Numbered from the stretch's first letter, positions 8,769 to 17,588 are shown. The stretch: 64,000 nucleotides of DNA from Paractinoplanes tereljensis (GCF_016862435.1 NZ_BOMY01000008.1:124001-188000); one strand, 5' to 3'. The notes: generated from the letters alone by a model not told the origin. Translations and numbers: made by a program.

Positions 8769-10127
8769 TTAATCTCCCATCGAGATGAACACGTTCTTCA
8801 CGTCGGTGAAGCCGAGCAGTGCGTCGGGGCCGAGCTCCCGGCCGAGGCCGGACTGCTTCATGCCACCGAACGGCGTCCAGTACCGCACCGAGGAGTGACT
8901 GTTGACGCTGAGCGCGCCGGTCTCCACGGCCCGCGAGACGCGCAGCGCCCGGCCCAGGTCGCGGGTCCAGAGCGAGCCGGACAACCCGTACTCGGTGTCG
9001 TTGGCCAGCCGGATCGCGTCGTCCTCGTCCTTGAACGGCAGCACGCTCAGCACCGGGCCGAAAACCTCCTCGCGCCAGTGCCGGTCGTCGGGGCCGTGGG
9101 CGAGAAGAACGGTCGGCGGGAACCACCAGCCGTCACCCTCAGGAGCACTTCCGACAAATCCGACGTCGGCGCCATCCACGTAGGACGCCACGGTGGTCCG
9201 GTGGGCGGCGGAGATCAACGGCCCCATCTCGGCTGCGGCATCCGCCGGATCCTGCACCCGGAAGGATTTGACCGCCGGCTCCAGCAGGGCCAGGAACTTG
9301 TCGTAGACCGACTCCTGCACCAGCAGCCGGGAACGGGCGCAGCAGTCCTGGCCGGCGTTGTCGAACACCGAGGACGGCGCGGACGCCGCGGCCTTCTCCA
9401 GGTCGGCGTCGGCGAAGACGATGTTGGCGCTCTTGCCGCCCAGTTCGAGGGTCACCCGCTTCACCTGGTCGGCGCAGCCCGCCATGATCGACTTGCCGAC
9501 GCCGGTGGAGCCGGTGAAGCAGACCTTGCGGACCGCCGGGTGGGTGACGAACCGCTGGCCGACGATCGAGCCCTTGCCCGGCACGATCTGGAAGACGCCC
9601 TCGGGCAGACCCGCCTCCAGCGCCAGCTCGCCCAGCCGGATCGCGGTGAGCGGGGTCAGCTCGGCCGGCTTGAGCACGACCGTGTTGCCGGCCGCCAGCG
9701 CCGGGGCGAACCCCCAGCCGGCGATCGGCATCGGGAAGTTCCACGGCACGATGATGCCGACCACGCCGAGCGGCTCGTGGAACGTGACGTCGAGGCCGCC
9801 GGCCACCGGGATCTGCTTGCCGATCAGCCGTTCCGGCGCACCGGCGTAGTAGTTCAGGACGTCCCGGACATTGCCGGCTTCCCAGCGGGCGTTGCCGATC
9901 GTGTGGCCCGCGTTGCGGACCTCCAGATCGGCGAGCTCGTCGAGGTGCTCGTCGACCACCGCGGCGAAGCGGCGCAGCAGCCGGGCCCGGTCGCCCGGCG
10001 CCACCGCACGCCAGCCCGGAAAGGCCCGGGCGGCCCGCTCGATGGCGTCGTCGGTCTCCGCCACCCCCAGCGAAGGGACGCTGGTCAATAGCTGTCCGGT
10101 GGACGGGTTGATCACGTCAGTCGTCAC
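8769..10127 (-). CDS. NAD(P)+-dependent aldehyde dehydrogenase (PuuC/GabD-like role)
   Basis: An aldehyde dehydrogenase of 452 residues, near the family's usual length. It shows the general base Glu228 in LELGGK, the nucleophile Cys262 in GQDCCARSR, the oxyanion Asn in PWNFP and the NAD-site FTGSTGVGK. The GTG at 10127 is chosen because AGGGAGG lies about five bases upstream; a longer ORF to 10160 lacks a ribosome site. It sits between a glutamine-synthetase-like ligase and an SDR, as expected for oxidation of a gamma-glutamyl aminoaldehyde. A Cys doublet at the active site (DCC) is a detail worth noting. Confidence 0.93.
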   Translation of the reverse strand: MTTDVINPSTGQLLTSVPSLGVAETDDAIERAARAFPGWRAVAPGDRARLLRRFAAVVDEHLDELADLEVRNAGHTIGNARWEAGNVRDVLNYYAGAPERLIGKQIPVAGGLDVTFHEPLGVVGIIVPWNFPMPIAGWGFAPALAAGNTVVLKPAELTPLTAIRLGELALEAGLPEGVFQIVPGKGSIVGQRFVTHPAVRKVCFTGSTGVGKSIMAGCADQVKRVTLELGGKSANIVFADADLEKAAASAPSSVFDNAGQDCCARSRLLVQESVYDKFLALLEPAVKSFRVQDPADAAAEMGPLISAAHRTTVASYVDGADVGFVGSAPEGDGWWFPPTVLLAHGPDDRHWREEVFGPVLSVLPFKDEDDAIRLANDTEYGLSGSLWTRDLGRALRVSRAVETGALSVNSHSSVRYWTPFGGMKQSGLGRELGPDALLGFTDVKNVFISMGD

Positions 10128-10190
10128 GCATACCTCCCTGGCGCGATCCTTACACAACAAGCACGCATGATCTGCTGGATCCGGCGCGTC

Positions 10191-11537
10191 TCACATCCGC
10201 TCAAAGCCGCGGCTCAGCTCCCAGTCGGTCACCGCCGCGTCGAACGCGGTCAGCTCGACCTGGGCCATGTTCGCGTAGTGGCCGACCACGTCGGCGCCGA
10301 ACGCGTCCCGGGCGATCTCGCTGCCGAGCCAGAGCTCGTGGGCCTCGCGCAGCGTGCCGGGCACCCGGCCGGCCGTCGCGTCGTCGTAGGCGTTGCCGGT
10401 GAACTCGGGTTCCAGCTCGAGCTCGTGCTCGATGCCGTAGACCGCGCCGGCCACCAGCGCGGCGATCGCCAGGTAGGGGTTCACGTCGCCGCCCGGCACC
10501 CGGTTCTCCACCCGCATGCCCTGGCCGTGCCCGGCCATCCGCAGCGAGCAGGTGCGGTTGTCGACGCCCCAGCGCAGCGCGGTCGGCGCGAACGAGCCCG
10601 GCTGGTAGCGCTTGTAGGAGTTGATGTTGGGGGCGAACAGCAGGCTGAACTCGCGGAGCGTGGCCAGCAGCCCGGCCGTCACCCGCTGCCCGACGTCGCT
10701 CAGGTGGGCCGGCCCGTCGCCGAGCATGGCCGAGCGGCCGTCCGCACCCCGCAGCGAGAAGTGGATGTGGCAGGAGTTGCCCTCGCGGGCGTTGGGCTTG
10801 GCCATGAAGGTCAGCGCCATGCCCTCCTGGGCCGCGATCTCCTTGGCGCCGTTCTTGTAGATGACGTGGTTGTCGGCCGCGGTGACCGCGTCGGCGTAAC
10901 GGAACGCGATCTCGTGCTGGCCGAAGTTGCACTCGCCCTTGGCGCTCTCGGGTTGCAGGCCGGCGCCGTACATCTCGTTGCGGATGCGGCGCAGCAGCGG
11001 CTCGACCCGGGCGGTGCCGAGCATCGAGTAGTCGACGTTGTACTGGTTGGCCGGGACCAGGTCGCGGTAGTGCTTGTCGAAGGCCTGCTCGTAGGTGTCC
11101 TTGTAGAGGACGAACTCGAGCTCGGTGCCGGCGAACGCGGTCAGCCCGTGCTCGGCCAGCCGCTCCAGCTGCCGTTGCAGGATCTGCCGGGGCGACGCGT
11201 AGACCGGGTCGCCGTCGGTGGTGAACAGGTCGGCCAGGACCATCGCGGTGCCGGGCTGCCAGGGCACCTTGCGCAGGGTGCCGAAGTCGGGCCGCATCAC
11301 GAAATCGCCGTAGCCACTGGCCCAGGACGACATCGCGTAACCGTCGACCGTGTTCATGTCGACGTCGACCGCGAGCAGGTAGTTGCAACCCTCGCTGCCC
11401 CCGCTGACCACCTCGTCCATGAAGTAGCGGCCGTGCAGGCGTTTGCCCTGCAACCGGCCCTGCATGTCGGTCAGGGCCAGCAGCACGGTGTCGATGCTGC
11501 CGTTGTCGACGGCGACGTCGAGCTCCTCGAGGTCCAT
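10191..11537 (-). CDS. glutamine-synthetase-family gamma-glutamyl-amine ligase
   Basis: This 448-residue protein has the GS-II beta-grasp and catalytic domains. Visible active-site features are FAGTELEFVLY (first metal glutamate), KGECNFGQHEI, NSCHIHFSL and NSYKRYQPGSFAP. It lacks the NRSA-type adenylylation loop and 3-4-residue spacing typical of GlnA1, and is closer in feel to the PuuA/GlnA3/GlnA4 group that attaches glutamate to polyamines or ethanolamine. Its position beside an APC permease, an aldehyde dehydrogenase and PuuD-type hydrolases supports the catabolic role over ammonia assimilation. The ATG at 11537 has GAAGGA eight bases upstream. The amine substrate is unresolved. Confidence 0.88.
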   Translation of the reverse strand: MDLEELDVAVDNGSIDTVLLALTDMQGRLQGKRLHGRYFMDEVVSGGSEGCNYLLAVDVDMNTVDGYAMSSWASGYGDFVMRPDFGTLRKVPWQPGTAMVLADLFTTDGDPVYASPRQILQRQLERLAEHGLTAFAGTELEFVLYKDTYEQAFDKHYRDLVPANQYNVDYSMLGTARVEPLLRRIRNEMYGAGLQPESAKGECNFGQHEIAFRYADAVTAADNHVIYKNGAKEIAAQEGMALTFMAKPNAREGNSCHIHFSLRGADGRSAMLGDGPAHLSDVGQRVTAGLLATLREFSLLFAPNINSYKRYQPGSFAPTALRWGVDNRTCSLRMAGHGQGMRVENRVPGGDVNPYLAIAALVAGAVYGIEHELELEPEFTGNAYDDATAGRVPGTLREAHELWLGSEIARDAFGADVVGHYANMAQVELTAFDAAVTDWELSRGFERM

Positions 11538-11602
11538 GGCAGAAATCCTTCGCAGACGGCGGTGGGGGACGGGCGAGCGCCCGTCCCCCGGGAGCAACTA
11601 CA

Positions 11603-13126
11603 TCATTCGGTCGGCAGGGTCGGCTCGCCGTGCGCGGCTTGTTCGATCAGGTTCTGCTTCGGTCCGGTGAACCAGTTCTTGGCGCTGGCGAACCACCAGA
11701 TGGTCGCGGCGCCGACCACGACCGCCACCGCGACGATCGTGTAGTTGAAGTTGGTCGAGGTGATCGGGCCGGCCGTGGGCAGGACGAACAGCACGCAGAT
11801 GATGAGTACCCAGACAATCGCGATCCAGCCGATCGGCGCACTCCATTTGCCGAGATTCCACGGGCCGGGCACGAAGTCCGGGTTCCGCCGGCGGAGGAAG
11901 ACCGGCGCCACGTACGCGATGTAGAGGCCGATCACCGCGATCGAGGTGGCCGCGAGGTACGCCGTGGTGTTCCACAGCGACGGCAGCACCAGGATCACCG
12001 ACAGGGTCACGCACAGCCAGATCGAGTTGGTCGGCGTGCCGGTCCGCGGGTTGACCTGCTTCCACAGCCGCGAGCCGGGCAGCGCGCCGTCGCGGGCGAA
12101 CGCGTACGACATCCGGGAGTTCGCGGTGACCGAGGCCATCCCGCAGAACCACTGCGCGACCATGCAGATGAACAGCAGGAACGTGCCGGTGTTGTGGCCG
12201 ACCGCGTCGATGAAGATCTGCGCCGGCGGCAGCCCGAGCGACGTGGTCCGCTCGGCCTCGTAGTCCTGGATCGACCAGGTGATCGCGACCAGCAGCACGA
12301 AACCGGCGATCACCGAGACGACCACCGACAGCACGATGCCGCGCGGTGCGGCCCGGGAGGCGTCGTGCGTCTCCTCGGCCACGTGCGCCGACGCGTCGTA
12401 ACCGGTGTAGGTGTACTGCGCCATCAGCAGTCCGATGAGGACGGCGTAGACACCCGCCCCGGCAAAGGTGAAGCCGGTCGCGTTGTGCACCTCGGTGAAG
12501 ACCTCGGAGATCGGCTTGTGCTGGTCCGGGATCACGGTGAGCAGCACCACGATCACGGCCACCCCGACCAGGTGCCACCAGGCGCTGACGTCGGAGAGCA
12601 GCCGCACGAGGCTGACCCCGAACGTGTTGAGCAGGCCGTGCACGATGATGATCACCAGGAAGATCAGGAACGTCTTCCCCGGCGTGACCTCCATGTCGAA
12701 GGTCAGGCTCAGGAACGCGGCCGTGGTGATCGCCGCGCCGAAGTCGATGGCCGCCGTGACGGCGACCTCGCCGAGGAAGTTGAACCACCCCACGAACCAG
12801 GCCCAGGCGGCCTTGTTGCGCTTGGCCAGCGCGGCCGCCCACCAGTAGAGGGCACCGGCCGTCGGGTAGGCCGAGCAGACCTCCGCCATGGCCAGGGCCA
12901 CCACGGTGACCATGATGCCGACGAAGAGCCAGCCGAGCGTGATGGCGAGGGGGCCGCCGGCGGTCATGGCGATGCCGTACGACGTGATCGCACCGGCCAG
13001 GATGGAAATGATCGAGAAGGAGACCGCGAAGTTCGAGAAGCCGGAGAGTCGGCGATGCAGTTCCTGCTGGTAGCCGAGTTGGGCGAGCCGTTCTTCGTCG
13101 GTGCTGGGTGTGGGGCTGACGCTCAT
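11603..13126 (-). CDS. APC-superfamily amino acid/amine permease
   Basis: A polytopic membrane protein of 507 residues with about 12 hydrophobic segments. Helix 1 carries NFAVSFSIISILAG, the unwound-helix glycine/serine pattern of the APC fold, and the loop AYTYTGYDASAHVAEET around residue 255-270 is typical of amino acid/polyamine/organocation uptake carriers such as GabP or the ethanolamine permease group. The ATG at 13126 is preceded by AAGGGAG. It is the first gene of the catabolic operon, 65 bp ahead of the ligase, so it probably imports the amine that the ligase modifies. Regulation may involve the hairpin region at 13335-13407 upstream. Confidence 0.9.
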   Translation of the reverse strand: MSVSPTPSTDEERLAQLGYQQELHRRLSGFSNFAVSFSIISILAGAITSYGIAMTAGGPLAITLGWLFVGIMVTVVALAMAEVCSAYPTAGALYWWAAALAKRNKAAWAWFVGWFNFLGEVAVTAAIDFGAAITTAAFLSLTFDMEVTPGKTFLIFLVIIIVHGLLNTFGVSLVRLLSDVSAWWHLVGVAVIVVLLTVIPDQHKPISEVFTEVHNATGFTFAGAGVYAVLIGLLMAQYTYTGYDASAHVAEETHDASRAAPRGIVLSVVVSVIAGFVLLVAITWSIQDYEAERTTSLGLPPAQIFIDAVGHNTGTFLLFICMVAQWFCGMASVTANSRMSYAFARDGALPGSRLWKQVNPRTGTPTNSIWLCVTLSVILVLPSLWNTTAYLAATSIAVIGLYIAYVAPVFLRRRNPDFVPGPWNLGKWSAPIGWIAIVWVLIICVLFVLPTAGPITSTNFNYTIVAVAVVVGAATIWWFASAKNWFTGPKQNLIEQAAHGEPTLPTE

Positions 13127-13334
13127 TGCGACTCCCTTGACCGAGGGTTGCTGTGACCTGGGCCACGGCGTGTCGTGATGATCTCGCTGCGTTGTTACGC
13201 ACGTCAATGATCAACGTTAATTGCGTTGCCGGTGAGGCTCGCCAACCCGCACACTCATCCGCAGAACGGACACGACACGCGAGCCCTCGGCAGGCTTCGC
13301 GACACGCAGGGACTGTCCAGTCGTCCCTGTTCCC

Positions 13335-13407
13335 GCGGCGGTGCGGGGCGCGGTCACCTCTCTCAAGCGCGGCTTTGCCGCGTCCGGCGCCCGCTCCGCA
13401 CCGCCGC
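13335..13407. repeat. 16-bp inverted repeat enclosing a 7-bp hairpin
   Basis: Arms 13335-13350 and 13392-13407 are complementary over 16 bp with one G-U pair; the outer 12 bp (GCGGCGGTGCGG / CCGCACCGCCGC) are perfect. Inside, 13367-13373 pairs with 13377-13383 around a TTT loop. It lies between the divergent permease gene and the structured leader of the MerR gene, where no gene needs terminating, so a regulatory or bidirectional insulating role is more likely than simple termination. Confidence 0.55.
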
Positions 13408-13503
13408 ATTTACCGTCCAGCGCTCAAGCGTCCGACGTTTTGTCCGAAAAATCTGTAGCCGTGGTACTAGAAATCGGGCCGTCTCGGGCATAGTCTTTCT
13501 GGA

Positions 13504-13737
13504 GTCGGCCACGCACAGCCGACAAGCAACTGGCACAGACCCTGAGTTGGCTAAGGAGGACGAGATACCGCAGCAACGCGAAATCGCAACGTCCCCGACC
13601 CGACAAGAGGTGATCGCAGCCGATGCCCATCACTCAGGCCGTCCGTTAGCGGCACGCAGACGGATGACCGCATGCGCCGACGACGGTCGGCAACAGAATT
13701 GAAAAGCCAGGGCCCCGGTTACCCGCCGGGGCCTTGG
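13504..13737 (+). ncRNA. candidate structured RNA or MerR leader
   Basis: This stretch holds three strong hairpins reading rightward. They are GTCGGC/GCCGAC at 13504-13523 (8-nt loop), GCCGAC/GTCGGC at 13676-13691 (4-nt loop), and a 12-bp stem 13707-13718/13726-13737 just 26 nt before the MerR ATG. The first two share the same hexamers, so alternative pairing is possible. A perfect AAGGAGG lies at 13553-13559 but is followed by ATA, not a usual start codon; the frame stays open to TGA at 13700. A -10-like CATAGTCT ends at about 13497. It could be a free small RNA, an attenuator or an unrecognised small gene. No match to a named RNA family could be made by eye. Confidence 0.35.
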
Positions 13738-13763
13738 ACTGTCTCCTCCCCCCGGAAAGGGCA

Positions 13764-14105
13764 ATGAGAACGACATTCGACGACGCCGACTACCCGGCGT
13801 ACACCATGGGCCGCGCCGCCGACATGATCGGCGTGACCGCGGCCTTCCTGCGCAGTCTCGGCGCCGCGGGCCTGATCGAGCCCGAGCGCTCCCTCGGCGG
13901 CCACCGCCGCTACTCCCGCCACCAGCTTCAACTCGCCATCCGCGTCCGGCAGCTGCTGGACGAGGGCCTTCTGCTCACCGCCGCCTGCCGCATCGTTCTG
14001 CTCGAGGACCGGCTGGCCGCGGCCCACCGGCACATCCTCGAACTCGGCGGCACCATCACCGAGGGCGACGACGCCACCCAGCCCACGAAGACGTCGGCGG
14101 CCTAG
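13764..14105 (+). CDS. MerR-family transcriptional regulator
   Basis: This 113-residue protein begins with a MerR winged HTH: YTMGRAADMIGVTAAFLRSL (helix-turn-helix, residues ~14-33) and GHRRYS (wing). A dimerisation helix follows and then a short Ala/Thr-rich tail without metal-binding cysteines, so it is not a classic metal sensor. The ATG at 13764 has GGAAAGG just upstream; the longer ORF from 13734 would start inside the 12-bp hairpin. It converges with the TetR gene (8 bp between stops). The structured region upstream suggests its expression is controlled at the RNA level. Confidence 0.87.
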   Translation: MRTTFDDADYPAYTMGRAADMIGVTAAFLRSLGAAGLIEPERSLGGHRRYSRHQLQLAIRVRQLLDEGLLLTAACRIVLLEDRLAAAHRHILELGGTITEGDDATQPTKTSAA

Positions 14106-14113
14106 GACAGGCC

Positions 14114-14701
14114 CTATCCCACTCGCCGCACGATGGCGAGAAGTGACTCCTCGACGTCCTCGATCGGGCGTTCCGGCTGGAACACCAGCCAGTCCACCGC
14201 CACCACCAGACCGACCCCGAACAGCGCCGCCGAGGCGACCCGCACGTCCAGGTCGTCCGGCAGGTCGCCGGAGTCGACGCCGGCCTGCACGGTCTCGGCG
14301 ATCACCCCGATCGCCTGCTCGCGCAGCAGGATCAGGGTCTGGTGCCACTCCCGGTTGGTGCGCCACATCTCGGACAGCAGCAGCTGGGCGAAGGCCTGGT
14401 AACGGCGGATGTACTCCAGCTGGGTGCGGATCAGCGCGCCCACCGCCTCGCGCGGCGGCAGCCCCTCGACCGCCTGCCGGAAACCCGCGGTGAGCAGCTC
14501 GATGCCGTGCCGCAGCAGCTCCTCGAACAGGTCGTTCTTCGACTTGAAGTTGTAGTAGACGGTGCCCTTGGCGACCTTGGCGCGCAGCGCGATGTCGTCC
14601 ACCGTGGTCGCCGAGAAGCCCTGCTCGGCGATGAGCTCGACGGCGGCCTCGTACAGCCGCTGCCGGGTGTCCTCGCGCCGCCGGCTCCTGCCGTCCGTCA
14701 C
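14114..14701 (-). CDS. TetR/AcrR-family repressor of the ABC/YhgE exporter
   Basis: A 195-residue TetR regulator. Its HTH lies at ~10-55 (FSATTVDDIALRAKVAKGTVYYNF), the standard TetR DNA-binding pattern, followed by an all-helical ligand domain. The GTG at 14701 has GAGG five bases upstream and lies 18 bp after the permease gene, so it is the third gene of the operon ATPase-permease-repressor. A perfect 30-bp palindrome in front of the operon (17589-17618) is the likely operator, giving autoregulation. The inducing ligand is unknown but is probably exported by, or linked to stress on, the membrane system it controls. Confidence 0.9.
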   Translation of the reverse strand: MTDGRSRRREDTRQRLYEAAVELIAEQGFSATTVDDIALRAKVAKGTVYYNFKSKNDLFEELLRHGIELLTAGFRQAVEGLPPREAVGALIRTQLEYIRRYQAFAQLLLSEMWRTNREWHQTLILLREQAIGVIAETVQAGVDSGDLPDDLDVRVASAALFGVGLVVAVDWLVFQPERPIEDVEESLLAIVRRVG

Positions 14702-14719
14702 CGTCGCCTCAATCCGTCG

Positions 14720-16861
14720 TCAGATAGCCAGTTCGGGGTGCAGGGCCGACGGCGTCAGGCGCCGCGACCGGTGTGCCACCAGCACCGTCAGCACCAACGA
14801 TCCCAGGCCGTAGGCGAGCAGCGCCAGCACCCCCGTGACCACCGGCCCCGAGGCACCCCCGTCGATGGTGTGCCGCATGGCTTCCACCACGTACGTCATC
14901 GGTAGCAGCGGGTGGATCGCCTGGAAGAAGCCCGGCGTGGTCTGCACCGGATAGGTGCCTCCGGAGGAGGTCAGCTGCAGCATGAGCAGGGCCAGCGCGA
15001 CGATCCGGCCGGGTGCGCCGAGCGCGGCCCCGATCAGTTGCATGAGCGCCGCGAAGGCGGTGGCCGTGAGCAGCAGCAGTCCCCAGGTCAGCAGCGGGTG
15101 CACCGGGGACAACCCGAGCCCGAACCGGACCACCGCGAAGAGCAGGGTGGCCTGGGTGAGCCCGATCGCCACGGCCGGCAGCAGGCCGGCCAGCGCGACC
15201 CGGGGAGCCGGCGCGCCGGACATCAGATGCCGCCGGTTGAGCGGACGCAACACCATGTAGGTGATCATCGCGCCGACCCACAGGGCCAGCGCCAGGAAAT
15301 AGGGCGCGAATCCGACGCCATAGGTCCCGGCCGGGTTGCGCACGTTGCGGTCCAGCGAGACCGGATCGGCCAGCACGCCGGCCCGGTCCGACGGGTCGTC
15401 GCCGTAACTCGGGATCTGCGACGCGCCGTCGGCCAGCCCTTCCGCGAGCTGCTGGGCTCCACCCTGCAGCTTGCCGAGCCCGTCGGCCAGCTGGTGCCCG
15501 CCGGTGGACAGCTTGCCGAGACCGCCGTCGAGCTGCTGCGCGCCGGTCTTCAGCTGGTAGACGCCGTTGGCGATGCGCGCGGCCCCGTCGTGCGCGTCGG
15601 CGACGCCGGTCTGCAGCTGCTTCGCGCCGGTGGCCAGCTGGTTCAGCCCGGCCGCGAGCTGGTCGACCTTGGTGCGGGCGGCCTGGATGTCGTCGGCCAG
15701 GTGCGGTGCCGCCGCCGCGACCTGCCGGGCGGTGGCCGCGACCTGCTTGAGCTCGGCCCGCAGCCCGTCGAGGTCGGCCTGGTCCACGGTGTTCTGGACC
15801 TTCTCGGCGGTGGTCACCAGGCTCGCGGCGAGCGCCTTCGCGTCGGCCAGCCCGGCGGTGTCGGCGGGCAGTCCGTCCAGGTAGTCCTGCAGCTGCCGGG
15901 CGTCCTTGACGGCCTGGCCGGCGGCGCTGTCGATGGCGCCGATGTTCGCGGCCAGGGTGTCCGCTCCGGTCGCGACCAGGTTCGCCGCGTCCTGGATGGT
16001 GCTCGCGTTGTCGCGCAGCACCGGCACGATCTGGTCGGCCGCGCCGTCCACCGCGGTGGCCAGCTGCTGACCGCCGGCGGCCGCCTGGGCGGTGCCGCCG
16101 GCCAGCTGTTTCGCGCCGGTGTTCAGCTCGGCGAGACCGTTGGTCAGGGTGTCCAGGCTGGTGGCGGCGGTGCCGAGTCCGGCGGCTAGCGTCCCGGCGC
16201 CGTCGTGCGCGTCGTCGATGCCGCCGGCCAGCTGCCCGGCCCCGCTCTCGGCGTCGCCCACGCCGTTCTCGACCTTGGTGGCGCCGTCGGCGGCCTCCTG
16301 GGTCTGGGTCTTGAGGTCGGTGAACCCGATCAGCATCTTGTCGTAGTAGCCGGCCGACGCGCTGGCCGCCGCGGCCGCGCGGACCTCGTCGAACGCGGTC
16401 CGGGCGAACACTCCGGACAGATAGTTGGTCGAGTCGTCGCTGACCGCGGTGAGCTGCGCAGCCTTGGCCGGGACGGCATCGTCCGGGCCGGTCACCAGGT
16501 CGGCCGAGAAGTCGGCCGGGATCCGCAGCGAGATCTGATACTTCCCGCTCTCCAGGCCCTTCTGCGCCGCGGACTCGGTCACCACGTGCCAGTCGAAGAT
16601 CTGCCGGTCGATCAGCTCGTCGGCCAGGTCCTGGCCGGCGTGCACGCTGGTGCCGTCGGTTGCGGTGGCCGTCCGGTCCTCGACCACGAGCGCCGCCGGG
16701 ATGTGGTTCAGCCGGCCGTAGGGATCCCAGAACGCGTACAGGTACAGGGCCCCGTACAGCAACGGAACCACCGCCAGCACCGCGAGAGCCGCGGCGGTCA
16801 GCCGGCCGCGCAGAAACCTGCGCAGCTCCAGCCCGGCCAGCGACAACGTCGAAAAGCTCAC
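14720..16861 (-). CDS. YhgE/Pip-domain ABC-2-like membrane protein
   Basis: This 713-residue protein has one N-terminal membrane segment (~22-44), a large extracellular region (~50-510) and about five C-terminal membrane segments (~520-700). The extracellular part is rich in Ala/Gly and contains repeated TGAKQL/GGAQQL-type heptads, as in the YhgE/Pip (phage infection protein) family and X-X-X-repeat exporters. It is the permease partner of the ATPase upstream; its GTG start overlaps the ATPase TGA by four bases. Related systems are linked to drug or lipid export and to ESX/ESAT-like secretion, but the cargo here cannot be read from sequence. The family assignment is firm. Confidence 0.9.
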   Translation of the reverse strand: MSFSTLSLAGLELRRFLRGRLTAAALAVLAVVPLLYGALYLYAFWDPYGRLNHIPAALVVEDRTATATDGTSVHAGQDLADELIDRQIFDWHVVTESAAQKGLESGKYQISLRIPADFSADLVTGPDDAVPAKAAQLTAVSDDSTNYLSGVFARTAFDEVRAAAAASASAGYYDKMLIGFTDLKTQTQEAADGATKVENGVGDAESGAGQLAGGIDDAHDGAGTLAAGLGTAATSLDTLTNGLAELNTGAKQLAGGTAQAAAGGQQLATAVDGAADQIVPVLRDNASTIQDAANLVATGADTLAANIGAIDSAAGQAVKDARQLQDYLDGLPADTAGLADAKALAASLVTTAEKVQNTVDQADLDGLRAELKQVAATARQVAAAAPHLADDIQAARTKVDQLAAGLNQLATGAKQLQTGVADAHDGAARIANGVYQLKTGAQQLDGGLGKLSTGGHQLADGLGKLQGGAQQLAEGLADGASQIPSYGDDPSDRAGVLADPVSLDRNVRNPAGTYGVGFAPYFLALALWVGAMITYMVLRPLNRRHLMSGAPAPRVALAGLLPAVAIGLTQATLLFAVVRFGLGLSPVHPLLTWGLLLLTATAFAALMQLIGAALGAPGRIVALALLMLQLTSSGGTYPVQTTPGFFQAIHPLLPMTYVVEAMRHTIDGGASGPVVTGVLALLAYGLGSLVLTVLVAHRSRRLTPSALHPELAI

Positions 16862-17577
16862 CGCTCCCCCTCATCGGCGCCGGCTTCGCCGTCCGCCGTC
16901 TCTGTCTGTTCGCCGCCGGCCGCGCGGTCTGCCGCAACTTCCTCGGCCGGTACGGGCTGAGCACCGTCGCCGGCCGCCTCGACCGGTGCGTCGGTGCTCG
17001 GGTGTTCGGCGCCGAGGTGGATCACCGTGGTCACCAGGGCCGGGCCGATCTCGCGGGCGGTCAGCAGGACGGCCGGGCCGGTGGCGGCGATCCCGGTCAG
17101 GTGCTCCAGCAGGGCGGCCTGCTCACGCTGGTCGAGGCCCTCGTCCAGGCCGTCGAGCGCGATCACCGCCGGCCGCTCCAACTGAGCCAGCACCAGCCCG
17201 AGCACCTGCTTCTCGTAGGGCGAGAGGTCGCGGCCCTTCTTGTCCGGGTCAAGCCCGAGCAGATCGACCCCGTCGGCCTCGCGGCGACGGCGGCCGAGCA
17301 GCGACAGCCGCTCACGGACGTGCTCGGTGACGGTGAACACCGGTTCGGGGGCGGTCACCTCGGGCACGTAGCCGAGCGCCACCCGCCCCTCGGCGGTGAC
17401 GTTGCCGGCCGCGAGCCGGAACCGCTTGGCCAGGCTGAGCAGCACCGTCGTCCGCCCACTGCCCGGCGGCCCGACCACCGCGACCAGCTCGCCCGGCTCG
17501 ACCGCGACGTCGAGATCGCGGAACAGCCAGTGGCGACGCCGGCGAACACCGGCGGCGCGGGCGGTGAGCACCGGCAT
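16858..17577 (-). CDS. degenerate ABC transporter ATP-binding protein
   Basis: A 239-residue ATPase with a good Walker A (GPPGSGRTT, ~36-44). The signature LSGGQ is replaced by LSPYEKQ, and the Walker B region reads ALDGLDEGLD, so the usual catalytic Glu after the Walker B Asp is Gly. About 50 residues of acidic Ala/Glu/Asp-rich tail follow the nucleotide-binding domain. The ATG at 17577 has AGGAG upstream and starts the conserved fold (MPVLTARAAGV). It is the first gene of the operon and overlaps the YhgE gene by four bases. ATP turnover may be slow or depend on a partner; this is inferred from the altered motifs. Confidence 0.87.
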   Translation of the reverse strand: MPVLTARAAGVRRRRHWLFRDLDVAVEPGELVAVVGPPGSGRTTVLLSLAKRFRLAAGNVTAEGRVALGYVPEVTAPEPVFTVTEHVRERLSLLGRRRREADGVDLLGLDPDKKGRDLSPYEKQVLGLVLAQLERPAVIALDGLDEGLDQREQAALLEHLTGIAATGPAVLLTAREIGPALVTTVIHLGAEHPSTDAPVEAAGDGAQPVPAEEVAADRAAGGEQTETADGEAGADEGER

Positions 17578-17588
17578 GATCGACTCCT

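Noticed and set aside
13226..13702. Possible 158-residue protein before the MerR gene
   Set aside because: The frame crosses two strong inverted repeats, has no ribosome site at its start and no domain; only the structured-RNA reading was kept.
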